Shown in pieces: positions 1 through 9,172 of a stretch of DNA of 64,000 nt. Each line of letters begins with the position of its first letter. Position 1 is the first letter of the stretch. The notes below the pieces were generated by a model. That model saw only the letters and a program-made list of their open reading frames with translations. It made no database searches and was not told where the DNA came from. The stretch is from the NCBI GenBank assembly GCA_025057015.1, contig JANWYG010000019.1, positions 62,001 to 126,000 of the forward strand. The letters are read 5' to 3'. The position numbers and the translations under genes were made by a program. This stretch comes from Blastocatellia bacterium (GTDB lineage: Bacteria > Acidobacteriota > Blastocatellia > Chloracidobacteriales > JADJPF01).

Positions 1-1305
1 CAGCAAGAGAAGCTGAGAGAGTTGCAGCTGAATCTAGTACGGTCGCACGCTATAGGTGTAGGATGTCCTCTGTCGATAGAAGAAGCGCGAGCAATGCTAT
101 TGCTGAGAGCGAACGTACTAGCAAAGGGCTATTCTGGTGTGCGGGTAGAAGTCATCAATACGTTGCTTGATATGCTTAACTGTGACGTAACTCCCGTAGT
201 GCCTGAAAAGGGTTCTGTGGGTGCAAGTGGTGACTTGGCTCCACTTGCACATCTTGCTCTAGTGCTAGTAGGTGAGGGTGAAGCGTTCTATCAAGGTGAG
301 CGTATGAGCGGGAAAGAGGCGATGAGACGCGCAGGTATCCCATTACTTGTGCTCGAAGCTAAGGAAGGCCTGTCGCTCATCAACGGTACTCAGGCAATCA
401 CTGCAGTAGGTAGCTTGCTGCTGAGACGTGCTTCTCGACTTGCTGAGATTGCTGATCTTGCTGGAGCTATGTCACTTGAGGCGCTAAACGGCACGCCTAG
501 AGCTGCAAGTCCTCTTATACAAAAGGTGCGCCCTTATCCAGGGCAAAAGCTGGTGGCAGACAACATTCTCAAGCTAACTGAAGGAAGCCAAATTATAGAA
601 GCTCATCGCAATTGTAGCCGCGTGCAGGACGCATATAGTCTGCGCTGCATACCTCAGGTACACGGAGCTGTGCGTAATGTTATTGCTCATGTCAGCGAAA
701 TCTTTGAGATAGAGATAAACAGTGCAACTGACAATCCTTTAGTATTTGTAGAAACAGGCGAAGTTTTGTCAGGCGGTAATTTCCACGGCGAGCCGCTTGC
801 TTTGGGACTAGACTATCTGGCAATAGCCCTTACGGAGCTCGGCGCTATTTCGGAGCGTCGCATAGAACGGCTAGTCAACCCTGATCTCTCTGGACTTCCA
901 GCATTTCTTACTCCGCAACCAGGTACTTGCTCTGGCTTTATGATTGCTCAGGTGTGTGCTGTAGCTCTACAAGGTGAGAACAAAGTGCTTGCTCATCCTG
1001 CTTCTGTGGACTCACTTCCTACGTCAGCTAATAAAGAAGACCATGTCAGTATGGGAATGACAGCTGCGCTAAAGTTGCGCACTATAGTAGAAAACGTGGA
1101 GACTATACTGGCAACAGAACTACTTGTGGCGGCGCAAGCACTGGATTTCCATAAGCCTTTGCTGCCAGGGCGTGGTGTGCGGGCTGCATATGAGCTGATA
1201 CGCTCTCATGTACCGTTTGCTGACTCTGATGTAGTACTTGCTCCACGGGTGGAAAAGGTGCGCTCGCTACTATCAGAGCTTTATATGCAGATGCAAAGAT
1301 TATGA
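1..1305 (+). CDS. hutH: Histidine ammonia-lyase, 3' part (5' end outside window)
   Basis: First step of histidine degradation: non-oxidative removal of ammonia from L-histidine to give urocanate in the cytoplasm. The frame is open to base 1, so the gene begins upstream; 434 residues are visible of a family near 510. The Ala-Ser-Gly triplet that cyclises into the MIO electrophile is at bases 223-231 in the context [14 protein letters not shown]. The aromatic-lyase signature continues with LINGTQA and, near 730, the SATDNPLV block. A TTG at 22 could be read as a start, but homology clearly continues upstream through it. The stop overlaps the next gene in an ATGA junction (1302-1305), so pyrophosphatase is probably co-transcribed. 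hutI and ftcD lie about 33 kb away. Confidence 0.95.
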   Translation, partial: QQEKLRELQLNLVRSHAIGVGCPLSIEEARAMLLLRANVLAKGYSGVRVEVINTLLDMLNCDVTPVVPEKGSVGASGDLAPLAHLALVLVGEGEAFYQGERMSGKEAMRRAGIPLLVLEAKEGLSLINGTQAITAVGSLLLRRASRLAEIADLAGAMSLEALNGTPRAASPLIQKVRPYPGQKLVADNILKLTEGSQIIEAHRNCSRVQDAYSLRCIPQVHGAVRNVIAHVSEIFEIEINSATDNPLVFVETGEVLSGGNFHGEPLALGLDYLAIALTELGAISERRIERLVNPDLSGLPAFLTPQPGTCSGFMIAQVCAVALQGENKVLAHPASVDSLPTSANKEDHVSMGMTAALKLRTIVENVETILATELLVAAQALDFHKPLLPGRGVRAAYELIRSHVPFADSDVVLAPRVEKVRSLLSELYMQMQRL

Positions 1306-1991
1306 CGCGACTAAGAGAGCTGCTTAACTTATTGTTTAAACCGCATCCTTGGCATGGGTTACCAGCCGGTGATCGAGTTCCGGAGCTTCTTAATGCGTTT
1401 ATCGAAATAGTCCCTACAGACACTGTCAAGTACGAGGTAGATAAAGACTCTGGTTATCTGAAGCTAGACCGACCTCAAAAGTACTCCAACCTTTGCCCTA
1501 CGCTGTATGGTTTCATTCCACAGACCTATTGCGGAAAACGGACAGGGGATTACTGTGCTGAGCAGACTGGTTATCAGAATATAGTCGGAGACGGTGACCC
1601 GCTCGATGTCTGTGTGCTTGCTGAAAAGCCTATACTACACGGCGATATACTCCTTAAGGTCATACCTATCGGTGGACTTAGAATGATAGACGGTAACCAA
1701 GCTGATGATAAGATAATAGCAGTGCTCAAAGATGATGCGCTATACGGACATTGGCGCGAGATAAGTGCTTGCCCGCAAGCTCTCCTGGATAGACTAAGGC
1801 ATTACTTCCTTACATATAAAGAGATGCCTATACAACCACGTCCACGCATAGAAATCACGCATGTTTATTCACGTGCAGGAGCTATTACTGTTATAGAAGC
1901 AGCGTTGCTGGATTATAAAGAAAAGTTCGGCGATCCGCAGAAGCGATATGAAGAACTTGAAGCACTGCTAAGGTCAATGTCTTCAATTTAG
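1302..1991 (+). CDS. ppa: Inorganic pyrophosphatase, family I
   Basis: Soluble enzyme that hydrolyses pyrophosphate to phosphate and so pulls biosynthetic reactions forward. It has 229 residues, somewhat longer than the usual 170-180 because of an N-terminal lead of about 35 residues. The family I core is visible: a KYE segment near residue 46, a tyrosine-rich FIPQTYCG block, and the metal-binding signature [10 protein letters not shown] near residue 100, followed by a later DDK. The ATG overlaps the hutH stop by four bases, suggesting translational coupling. I see no obvious metabolic reason for pairing with histidine lyase, although some other bacteria also place ppa in mixed operons. Confidence 0.93.
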   Translation: MTRLRELLNLLFKPHPWHGLPAGDRVPELLNAFIEIVPTDTVKYEVDKDSGYLKLDRPQKYSNLCPTLYGFIPQTYCGKRTGDYCAEQTGYQNIVGDGDPLDVCVLAEKPILHGDILLKVIPIGGLRMIDGNQADDKIIAVLKDDALYGHWREISACPQALLDRLRHYFLTYKEMPIQPRPRIEITHVYSRAGAITVIEAALLDYKEKFGDPQKRYEELEALLRSMSSI

Positions 1992-2077
1992 AAAATGCTT
2001 AGCCTCAAGCTCTTTGTATTTTCCTCAAGTCCATCTCAGTGTCTTTATCTTTTGAGCATCTTGTATTTCTTTGAGTT

Positions 2078-2450
2078 TCTCTGTGTTCTCTGTGTCTCTG
2101 TGGTTTATTTTATTTTCTTCACCACAAAGACACAGAGGACACAAAGGAAGCACAAAGAGTAAACCACAGAGGCACAGAGGACACAAAGGAAGCGCAAAGA
2201 GTAGGCCACAGAGTTTACAGGGAGTGCACAAGGAGGGAAGAGGAGGGCGAGGGAGAGGGAAAGTTAAGGAAACTTTGTGAATCTCTGTGTTCTCTGTGTC
2301 TCTGTGGTTTATTTTATTTTCTTCACCACAAAGACACAGAGGACACAAAGGAAGCACAAAGAGTAAACCACAGAGGACACAAAGGAAGCACAAAGAGTAA
2401 ACCACAGAGGACACAAAGGAAGCACAAAGAGTAAATCACAGAGGCACAGA
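2078..2450. repeat. Cluster of CACAGAG-type direct and inverted repeats
   Basis: The 515-base gap between ppa and the phosphatase gene is largely built from variations on CACAGAGGACACAAAGG. A 95-base block at 2078-2172 recurs identically at 2282-2376 (offset 204). Each block starts with the reverse complement of the motif (TCTCTGTG..GTGTCTCTGTGG), followed by a T-rich spacer and the forward motif, so each is an inverted repeat. Three 34-base tandem units follow at 2335-2436. Open frames through the region on both strands are low-complexity consequences of the repeat and not proteins. Similar CACAGAG-rich intergenic repeats occur in many environmental bacteria; their function is unknown. Confidence 0.9.
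2335..2436 (+). repeat. Three tandem 34-base repeat units
   Basis: Units start at 2335, 2369 and 2403, each beginning CACAGAGGACACAAAGG. The first two are identical; the third differs at its last base (T for C). The array ends in a partial CACAGAGGCACAGAG. Exact tandem units suggest recent expansion by slippage or recombination. Confidence 0.92.
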
Positions 2451-2506
2451 GAAAGTGCAGATCTTGTTATTGTAATTTTCCTTTCTCTAGAATTGTTTTT
2501 GGTTAC

Positions 2507-2969
2507 TTACTTGAGGGGCGATAGCGATTCGAGGTATTCGGAGAATATAGGATTAAAAAGAGCTCCAGGTCGCTTACTACGAAGTAGTTGTAGGGCTTCT
2601 TGTCCGCTGAGCCCTAGATAGGCTAGTGTGACACCAAGCAGTAGTGCGGAGCGGTTTAGACCCATCTTACAATGTGTAAGTACGGATTTGCCACTACGGC
2701 ACAGATCAGCCGCTAGTTTGGCCACCGCGTGGAGGAATTCTAAGTCTGGGAGCTCAGAATCTAGTATTGGAAGATAAACGTATAAAATTCTGTTAGGTGC
2801 GTTAGGTATGCCGTAATCGATATCACCATCTAGATCTATTATCACGTTATATTCCAGCTTCGAGAAGCCGCTTCCAGTCATCTCTATCGCCAGAAATATA
2901 AAGTTCACCGCCACCTTCTACATGAACTAGATCGGGTTCTGAAAATCTAGAGATTACTAGTTCTTGCAT
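2507..2969 (-). pseudogene. Tyrosine/dual-specificity protein phosphatase, apparent single-base frameshift
   Basis: The C-terminal 135 residues carry the Cys-based phosphatase signature HCKMGLNRS (HC-x5-R-S), where Cys forms the phosphocysteine intermediate and Arg binds phosphate. The longest frame can only start at a GTG at 2914 and gives an odd N-terminus. An ATG at 2969 in another frame encodes 40 natural-looking residues ending LLEAGI and a TAA at 2849-2847. Removing one T there joins the frames as EAGINVIIDLDGD, which reads like a normal phosphatase N-terminus. The gene is therefore either inactivated by a one-base insertion, mis-sequenced, or read by a +1 shift at the stop. It is divergent from the giant kinase gene (start 3057). 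Confidence 0.75.
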
Positions 2970-3056
2970 ATATACTATCCTAGCATAATCTAGGAGTTAG
3001 TAATCAAGAGAAAGTATTTTACTGCAAGGGGGGAGCTGCATCGAGGAGATGCTTTT

Positions 3057-6000
3057 ATGAGGATTGAGTCTGAAAAAGTGGAAAATATTGACACTTTACT
3101 CGGACGTACCTTAGGGGGGTTTGTAATAAGAGAGAAGCTTGGAGAAGGCGGGTTTGGGGCAGTTTATAGAGCAGAGCAGCAGATTCTTGGCCGCAAGGCT
3201 GTAATTAAGATTCTGCACAAGAAGCACCACTCTAAGCGTGAGCTAATAGAGCGTTTCATACGTGAGGCCAAGCTTGCGTCACAGCTAGAGCACCCTTATA
3301 CAGCTCATATTTACGATTTTGGAGCTGAGCCGGATGGGCTGTTATGGATTGCTATGGAGTTTGTGCGGGGAGTACCGCTTAGTACGCTTATAAAGAAGCA
3401 AGGATCGCTTCCGCTTGAGCGTGCAGTACCTTTGTTGGATAAGATTTGTGAAGTAGTACATACGGCGCATGAAGTAGGCATAGTGCACCGTGATATCAAG
3501 CCGGCGAATGTGATGGTTATCTCGCGAGCTGGAAAACTGTTGCCAAAGCTGTTGGACTTTGGCATTGCCAAAGGGGGATTACAGCCGGAAGGGCTTGTAA
3601 GCACGCAAAGCGTCAGCGATTTTGATGAAGAAACGCAGGAAGTTTCTATAACAGAGCCTCTCTGGAGAGTCGGTGCAGAGGATGTTACTAAGTCTATTTC
3701 GTCTGCTAGCGAACAGGCGGCAGAGGTTGTAACTGCTGGTGCTGTCGGGTCACCACCCTATATGGCACCTGAGCAGTGGACTAATTCTAAAATTGGCCCG
3801 CGGACAGATATCTATGCTTTAGGAGTACTCGCCTATGAACTTCTGACGGGTCGTAGGCCGTTTAGTGGTACTCCGTCTGAGCTGTTTAAGGCACACTTGC
3901 GCTCGCCGGTACCGTCATTAGGAAGTGGTTTCCCTGAGGCACTAGATCAGGTCATCGCCAAGGCGATGTCAAAAAAACCTGAGGAGCGTTATTCTACGGC
4001 GATAGATTTTGCGGCAGCATTTCGTCGCGCTGCTGGTTTTGCTGACGAACTAGTTAAGTTACCGGCGCTTGATGAGCTGACGTTGGAAAGTGTAATGACT
4101 ATGGCTCCTCAACCGGTGGCCGAAGCTGTATCTGGACTTGCAGCTGTGCGAAATATCTATCAAGCGAAGGAACAACTACGCGAGGTGGCTTCCACGGTAG
4201 CTCATTATATCGGTATAGTTGCTCTGGCTTGCGTAGTACGTGCCGGCATCTCTCGTGCTGATGACCAGCTGTCGGATTATCTGTCGAGGCTGCGTACTGG
4301 TTCGCTGGATGACAGTGACTGGGTAGACCTAGCAGTTGCCGTTTGTCGGCAAGCGGCTTCGGAGCCAGATTTGTTTTCTGTACCTGAGCTAGTCGACTTC
4401 TTGCTGGATAGCAGCGGTAACAAGTCTCCTCAAGCTGCATTATTAGAGCAACTTATCGATCCTCCAGGTTCAAGTTTAAGTGAGGACCAGCTATATAGTT
4501 TTGTTAAGGAAGCTTTTTCAAAGCTAGCTACGGTATTTCTCAAGCTTGAATTTTTGAACAAGTACCATCTTCTTGTCGTCCATGATGGAATTGCTGAAAG
4601 GTGGATGGGGATGAGCTTAAGGCTGGAGGAATCGGCGAGAGCTTCGGGGATATATTTGGTCAATGCTGATGGTGAGCAAGTATGTGAGCTTACACCTCTA
4701 GTAAGGATTGAGTCTACATATGAACTGTCTTCTCGGAAGCTGTTTTTGTTTTATGGCCGAGGGCGGCAAGGTGCTAGGTTTGTTTCTCATCCGCATCGCT
4801 TTGAGTGTAACGATGAAACCGCTTTGGAATGGTTTTCTAAGAAGTTTGTTCCTGAGCTCGAAGAAGAAGCTACTGTTAGCCCTGAGGTTCGTACGCCGTA
4901 CAAAGGGCTGAGTGCTTTTACGATTGCGGATGCTGATCTGTTTTTTGGTCGTGAGAGGGAGGTTGAGAGGGTAATAAACAGACTACGGGTGCAACCCATA
5001 GTGGCAATAGTAGGTCCTTCCGGAGCTGGTAAAAGCTCTTTTGTTCAGGCTGGAGTCCTACCTGAGCTGAAGGGATGGAGCTTTTTGCTGGTACGACCTG
5101 GGGCATCTCCCGTGGCCACTATTTGTGGTCGGCTTAGGAGGCATTTTAGTGGGTTTGGTGGTCGAGATAGGAATACGGGCAGGCTCACCGAGATAGAAGC
5201 TACCATGCAGATGAGCAAGCTTTGGATGGGGAATTTCGATTTTTTGCACTTTTACCTATACGAGAGGCTTGCTTCAGCTGGCAATGGCATCTTGATAGTA
5301 GTGGATCAGTTTGAAGAAATATTTACACTGTGTCTTGATGTAGAGGAACGCCGAGCTTACTGTGAAGGACTTGCTCGAGCTGCCGCTTCTGCTGACATAC
5401 CCATAAGATTGATTTTGACCTTGCGGGATGACTTCTTGTTGCGCGCAAGGGAGTTGCCTGCTTTGGGCGAGCGTCTATCTCAAGGATTAGAGTTGCTCGG
5501 TACGCCTGACAAGAGCGACCTGATAAGAATACTGGTAGAACCAGCGCACCGTTCTGGCTACAGTTTTGAAGATGAGCAACTGCCACGGGAGATAGCTGAA
5601 AGTGTGGCAGGAAAGCAAGGTGCGCTGCCGCTGCTTGCGTTTACTGCGTCTAGACTGTGGGAGATGCGGGATCGGCAAAACAAGCTCCTCAGGCGTAGAA
5701 CCTATGAGTCGCTCGGTGGTGTTGGTGGAGCACTGGCTCAACATGCAGAGGATGTAATGTGCAATATGACGCGCGAGGAACAACTGCTTGTGCGCGAAGC
5801 TTTTCGTCGGCTAGTCACAAGTGAAGGGACACGTGCTGTGATGAACAAGGATGAGTTACTGCAGGTGTTGGGCGGTAGTTCGGTTGCTGAAGCTGTAGTA
5901 GAGAAGTTGATTCAGGCACGGCTTCTGTCTGCTTGGGAAGGTGAGGGTGGGCAAGAACGAGTCGAAGTAGTACACGAAGCACTACTGGTAGCTTGGCCTA

Positions 6001-8363
6001 GGTTGGTGCGCTGGCGTCAGGAAGATGCCGAAAGTGCTAGACTTCGTGAGCAGCTTCAGGCTGCAGCTAAGCAGTGGAATGAGCGCGGCAGGCCTAAAGG
6101 ACTGCTGTGGAGAGACGAGGCGTTGCTTGAGTATGAGCTATGGAGGGCACGTTATCCAGGTAGGCTTACTCAAATCGAGGAAGCTTTTGCTCAGGCCAGC
6201 ATAGAAGAGGCGCAGCGTCTTAAGTCAACGCAGCGCTTGCTTATGGTGAGTGCAGTTGCTGTTTTACTGATAGGCTTCCTTGTGCTGTTTTGGCAGAGAC
6301 AAAAAGCACTAAGCAGCGAAAACGAAGCCAGGATGCAAGTGATAAATCTTTATGTTGAACAAGGTAGGCAGGAGCTGCTTGCTGGTAATGCAGCAAGAGC
6401 TCTGGCCTTTCTTAACGAAGCCTACAGCGCTGGCCGGGATGAGCCGAGCTTACGTTTTATGATTCGTCAAGCTAGGTTAGCAGTAGAGCCACCCAAAGCA
6501 GTTTTTCTGGAAGGGCATGCCGATTCAGTGCTTAGTGTAGCTTTTAGTCCAGATGGTAAATATATAGCTACTGCATCGGTTGATTCTACAGTCAGGCTCT
6601 ATAGCAGCGATTGTAAGCTTTTGACTGTAATTGTAGCGCATGAAGGTAGCGTAAATAGCGTTGCCTTTAGACCTGACTCGAAGATGATCCTCACGGCGGG
6701 TAGCGACGGTAACTTTAAAATGTGGACTTTGGACGGCCGGTATGTCTTAGCTGTGCAAGCTCATGACGGGCCTGTCAATTGTGCTGCTTTTAGCCCTGAC
6801 GGTAAGAGGATAGTTACTGCCGGCCTGGATCGCTTAGTACGCGTCTGGGACGTTGATGGGAAGTGCTTACTTAAGATTGAAGGGCATAGTTCAAACGTGC
6901 TCGATGCTAAGTTTAGTCCGGATGGGAGGCTGATAGTTAGTGCTGGTCATGATAGCAGTGTCAGGTTATGGAATTCTATTGATGGTGGACTTGAGGCCGT
7001 GTTTGTAGGACATGAGGGTACTGTGCATAGCGTAGGGTTTAGTCCGGATGCTACTTACTTGGTGACTTCCGGAAGTGACGGCAGCATTAAAGTTTGGGAA
7101 GTAGCAACAAAGCGTCTCCTCGGATCGATGGAGCAGCATCACGGTATAGTGCGCAGTGCCGTTTACTCGCCCGATGGAGCATTGATAGCCAGCGGTTCTT
7201 CAGATAGGACGCTGAAATTCTGGGATGCTAGATCGCTCAAGCTGCTCAAAAGTGACCAGCTAAGCGAGTTTGGGATAAACGATGTCGCTTTTAGTCCTGA
7301 CGGTAAAAAGTTACTAACAGCTTTCGCTGGTCAGCTAGTACAGATGTTTGATGTTCAGCCTGAAGATAGTACTCCGCAAGAGATAGCAGCTTTTGTGTAT
7401 AATAAGCTAGGGCTCAGGCTCGTAGGTGACCGGCTTGAATCGGTACAGGGTAAAGAGAGCACTGCTAAGCACAATTTTTCCAAAGCTACCTATGTTACGC
7501 CTTCGCCGGCTAGTTTTACCTTAAATAGATATAGCTTTGATGTGGTACAGGTAGATACTGTTGGGCGAGTGATCAAACGTACTACGAAGGAAGTGAGGTA
7601 TTTCAGTGAAGATTTAGGTAACGGTGTCACTTTGGATATGGTTGCTATACCAGGTGGTTCATTTTGGATGGGATCGCCTGAAGAGGAGAAGGAGCGGGAG
7701 AGAGAATTTGAAGGACCGCGTCGCAAAGTAGAGGTCAAGCCTTTTTTTATGAGTCGCTTTGAGATAACTCAAGCACAGTGGAAGGCTATTATGGGGACAA
7801 ATCCTTCGCACTTCAAAGGTGAGGATCTGCCGGTTGACAGTGTTTCTTGGTATGAGGCTATGGAGTTTTGCGAAAGGCTTTCGGAGAAAACCGGCAGGCT
7901 CTATCGGTTACCGACTGAGGCGGAATGGGAATATGCTTGTAGGGCGGGCACAGAAACTCCGTTTCATTTTGGGCCGACTATTACTTCTGATCTAGTTAAC
8001 TATCGCGGTAGCCATCCTTATGGTCTGGCTCCTAGGGGAATATTTAGAGAACGTCCTACGCAGGTAGGTAGCTTTGGGGTAGCAAATGGGTTCGGCTTGT
8101 ACGATATGCATGGAAATGTGGTTGAATGGGTGCTGGATGCTCTTCATAAAGGCTATGAAGGAGCGCCTTCGGATGCTAGGGCTTGGGAGCACAGTGACGA
8201 TCTAGACATAAGAGTATTGCGCGGAGGGTCTTGGGCAAGCCACGGATATGTGTGTAGATCAGCTTTTAGGAGCAGGTATAGTGCAGCTACCAAACACTAC
8301 CTGTTTGGTTTTCGTGTCGTAATGTGCGATAGAGCGTGGCTGGCCTCGCTGTCGAGGAATTGA
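3057..8363 (+). CDS. Ser/Thr kinase - STAND NTPase - WD40 - FGE-like fusion protein
   Basis: Giant 1768-residue signalling protein. Residues about 20-325 are a Hanks-type kinase: glycine loop GEGGFG from 29, Lys near 50, HRDIKPAN near 144, DFG near 166, APE near 237. Residues 330-610 form a mostly helical region I cannot name. A STAND-type NTPase follows, with Walker A GPSGAGKSS near 652 and Walker B ILIVVDQFEE near 745. One membrane segment lies near 1062-1080. Seven WD40-like repeats span about 1147-1430, and an FGE/sulfatase-modifying fold fills 1523-1762. At the paired FGE cysteine positions one is Ser1728 and the other Cys1733, so formylglycine formation is unlikely and ligand or peptide binding more plausible. 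The ATG has a GAGGAG ribosome site at 3043. The DUF4388 gene starts three bases after the stop. Confidence 0.93.
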   Translation: MRIESEKVENIDTLLGRTLGGFVIREKLGEGGFGAVYRAEQQILGRKAVIKILHKKHHSKRELIERFIREAKLASQLEHPYTAHIYDFGAEPDGLLWIAMEFVRGVPLSTLIKKQGSLPLERAVPLLDKICEVVHTAHEVGIVHRDIKPANVMVISRAGKLLPKLLDFGIAKGGLQPEGLVSTQSVSDFDEETQEVSITEPLWRVGAEDVTKSISSASEQAAEVVTAGAVGSPPYMAPEQWTNSKIGPRTDIYALGVLAYELLTGRRPFSGTPSELFKAHLRSPVPSLGSGFPEALDQVIAKAMSKKPEERYSTAIDFAAAFRRAAGFADELVKLPALDELTLESVMTMAPQPVAEAVSGLAAVRNIYQAKEQLREVASTVAHYIGIVALACVVRAGISRADDQLSDYLSRLRTGSLDDSDWVDLAVAVCRQAASEPDLFSVPELVDFLLDSSGNKSPQAALLEQLIDPPGSSLSEDQLYSFVKEAFSKLATVFLKLEFLNKYHLLVVHDGIAERWMGMSLRLEESARASGIYLVNADGEQVCELTPLVRIESTYELSSRKLFLFYGRGRQGARFVSHPHRFECNDETALEWFSKKFVPELEEEATVSPEVRTPYKGLSAFTIADADLFFGREREVERVINRLRVQPIVAIVGPSGAGKSSFVQAGVLPELKGWSFLLVRPGASPVATICGRLRRHFSGFGGRDRNTGRLTEIEATMQMSKLWMGNFDFLHFYLYERLASAGNGILIVVDQFEEIFTLCLDVEERRAYCEGLARAAASADIPIRLILTLRDDFLLRARELPALGERLSQGLELLGTPDKSDLIRILVEPAHRSGYSFEDEQLPREIAESVAGKQGALPLLAFTASRLWEMRDRQNKLLRRRTYESLGGVGGALAQHAEDVMCNMTREEQLLVREAFRRLVTSEGTRAVMNKDELLQVLGGSSVAEAVVEKLIQARLLSAWEGEGGQERVEVVHEALLVAWPRLVRWRQEDAESARLREQLQAAAKQWNERGRPKGLLWRDEALLEYELWRARYPGRLTQIEEAFAQASIEEAQRLKSTQRLLMVSAVAVLLIGFLVLFWQRQKALSSENEARMQVINLYVEQGRQELLAGNAARALAFLNEAYSAGRDEPSLRFMIRQARLAVEPPKAVFLEGHADSVLSVAFSPDGKYIATASVDSTVRLYSSDCKLLTVIVAHEGSVNSVAFRPDSKMILTAGSDGNFKMWTLDGRYVLAVQAHDGPVNCAAFSPDGKRIVTAGLDRLVRVWDVDGKCLLKIEGHSSNVLDAKFSPDGRLIVSAGHDSSVRLWNSIDGGLEAVFVGHEGTVHSVGFSPDATYLVTSGSDGSIKVWEVATKRLLGSMEQHHGIVRSAVYSPDGALIASGSSDRTLKFWDARSLKLLKSDQLSEFGINDVAFSPDGKKLLTAFAGQLVQMFDVQPEDSTPQEIAAFVYNKLGLRLVGDRLESVQGKESTAKHNFSKATYVTPSPASFTLNRYSFDVVQVDTVGRVIKRTTKEVRYFSEDLGNGVTLDMVAIPGGSFWMGSPEEEKEREREFEGPRRKVEVKPFFMSRFEITQAQWKAIMGTNPSHFKGEDLPVDSVSWYEAMEFCERLSEKTGRLYRLPTEAEWEYACRAGTETPFHFGPTITSDLVNYRGSHPYGLAPRGIFRERPTQVGSFGVANGFGLYDMHGNVVEWVLDALHKGYEGAPSDARAWEHSDDLDIRVLRGGSWASHGYVCRSAFRSRYSAATKHYLFGFRVVMCDRAWLASLSRN

Positions 8364-8366
8364 TTT

Positions 8367-9098
8367 ATGTTGTTACAAGGGAACTTAAAAGACAGGCCGC
8401 TACCACAGCTGTTGTACCAGATATACTCGGAAAGGAAGACGGGTACGCTGATGCTGTCCCTCAATGAGCTACGCAAGGCGATACTTTTTGACTCTGGACA
8501 GATACTTTCTGCTTATTCCAATCAGCGTGAGGATAGTCTAGGCGAGGTGCTTTTGCGGCTTGGCAAGATAACTGTTGACCAATATCTCGAAGCCGAAGCT
8601 TATGTAAAGCAGGGTAAGCGTTTTGGTCAAGTGTTGCTGGAGAGCGAAACTCTTACCGAAGCCGAGCTAACTGCACAGATATCCTACCAAGTACTTGGAA
8701 TAATCTACAGTCTCTTTTTATGGCAGATTGGGTACTATGAATTTGCAGAAGGCAAGCTACCGCAGAAGGATTTGCCGCGACTTGAGCTTTCTACTTTGGA
8801 CATAATATTTCGGGGAATCAAGATGATAAGAAGCTGGGAGCAGATCCGCAAGACGATAGACTCGCTGGATGAAGAGCTAGAACTAGTTCCAGACTACAAG
8901 GAAAGGCTTAAAGGTCTGCAGCTCAGTAAAGATGAGCTAATGGTGCTAAACATGATAGAACCCGGAGTGACGATAAGAGATATAACGTTGCTCAGTAACT
9001 TTAATTCTTTTGAGACTTGTAGGTTGCTTATGGGGTTTATCGTTATTGGTCTTGCCCGCAAACGAAGCTTGCCGAGTTGGATTACTCCTATTGAGTAA
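8367..9098 (+). CDS. DUF4388 (PATAN-like) domain protein
   Basis: Cytoplasmic protein of 243 residues without a signal peptide. The N-terminal 100 residues match the DUF4388 pattern: a short start (LLQGNLKDRPLPQLLYQI), then ERKTGTLMLS, a segment describing ligand-binding strands ending KAILFDSGQILSAYS, and helices with LGEVLLRLGKIT. Such domains are found with response regulators, GTPases and kinases in gliding or surface-sensing bacteria and are thought to be protein-interaction modules. Only three bases separate it from the giant kinase, so the two are almost certainly co-translated and probably work together. The C-terminal part has a helical region resembling a winged helix but is not assignable. 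Direct function is unknown. Confidence 0.8.
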   Translation: MLLQGNLKDRPLPQLLYQIYSERKTGTLMLSLNELRKAILFDSGQILSAYSNQREDSLGEVLLRLGKITVDQYLEAEAYVKQGKRFGQVLLESETLTEAELTAQISYQVLGIIYSLFLWQIGYYEFAEGKLPQKDLPRLELSTLDIIFRGIKMIRSWEQIRKTIDSLDEELELVPDYKERLKGLQLSKDELMVLNMIEPGVTIRDITLLSNFNSFETCRLLMGFIVIGLARKRSLPSWITPIE

Positions 9099-9107
9099 AA
9101 TTTAGTT

Positions 9108-9137
9108 TTGACCGCCTTCTTGTTGAGAGCTTATACT
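9108..9137 (+). promoter_or_regulatory. Candidate sigma-70 promoter for the CsgG-like gene
   Basis: TTGACC at 9108-9113 and TATACT at 9132-9137 are separated by 18 bases. An AGGAGAG ribosome site at 9161 precedes the ATG at 9173. Both boxes differ from consensus by one or two bases. This would start a transcript of the CsgG-like gene, the FlgT-like gene and dinG separate from the kinase transcript. Confidence 0.6.
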
Positions 9138-9172
9138 CTGTTTGTAAAAAGAAGACCTTAAGGAGAGTAGAG

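Noticed and set aside
2025-2414. Minus-strand frame of 129 codons rich in Cys/Leu
   Set aside because: It covers the CACAGAG repeats and its residues are the translation of the repeat; no ribosome site or family match.
3057-8363. Functional formylglycine-generating enzyme
   Set aside because: Only one of the two Cys positions is a Cys (Cys1733; the other is Ser1728), so the normal copper-binding pair is missing.
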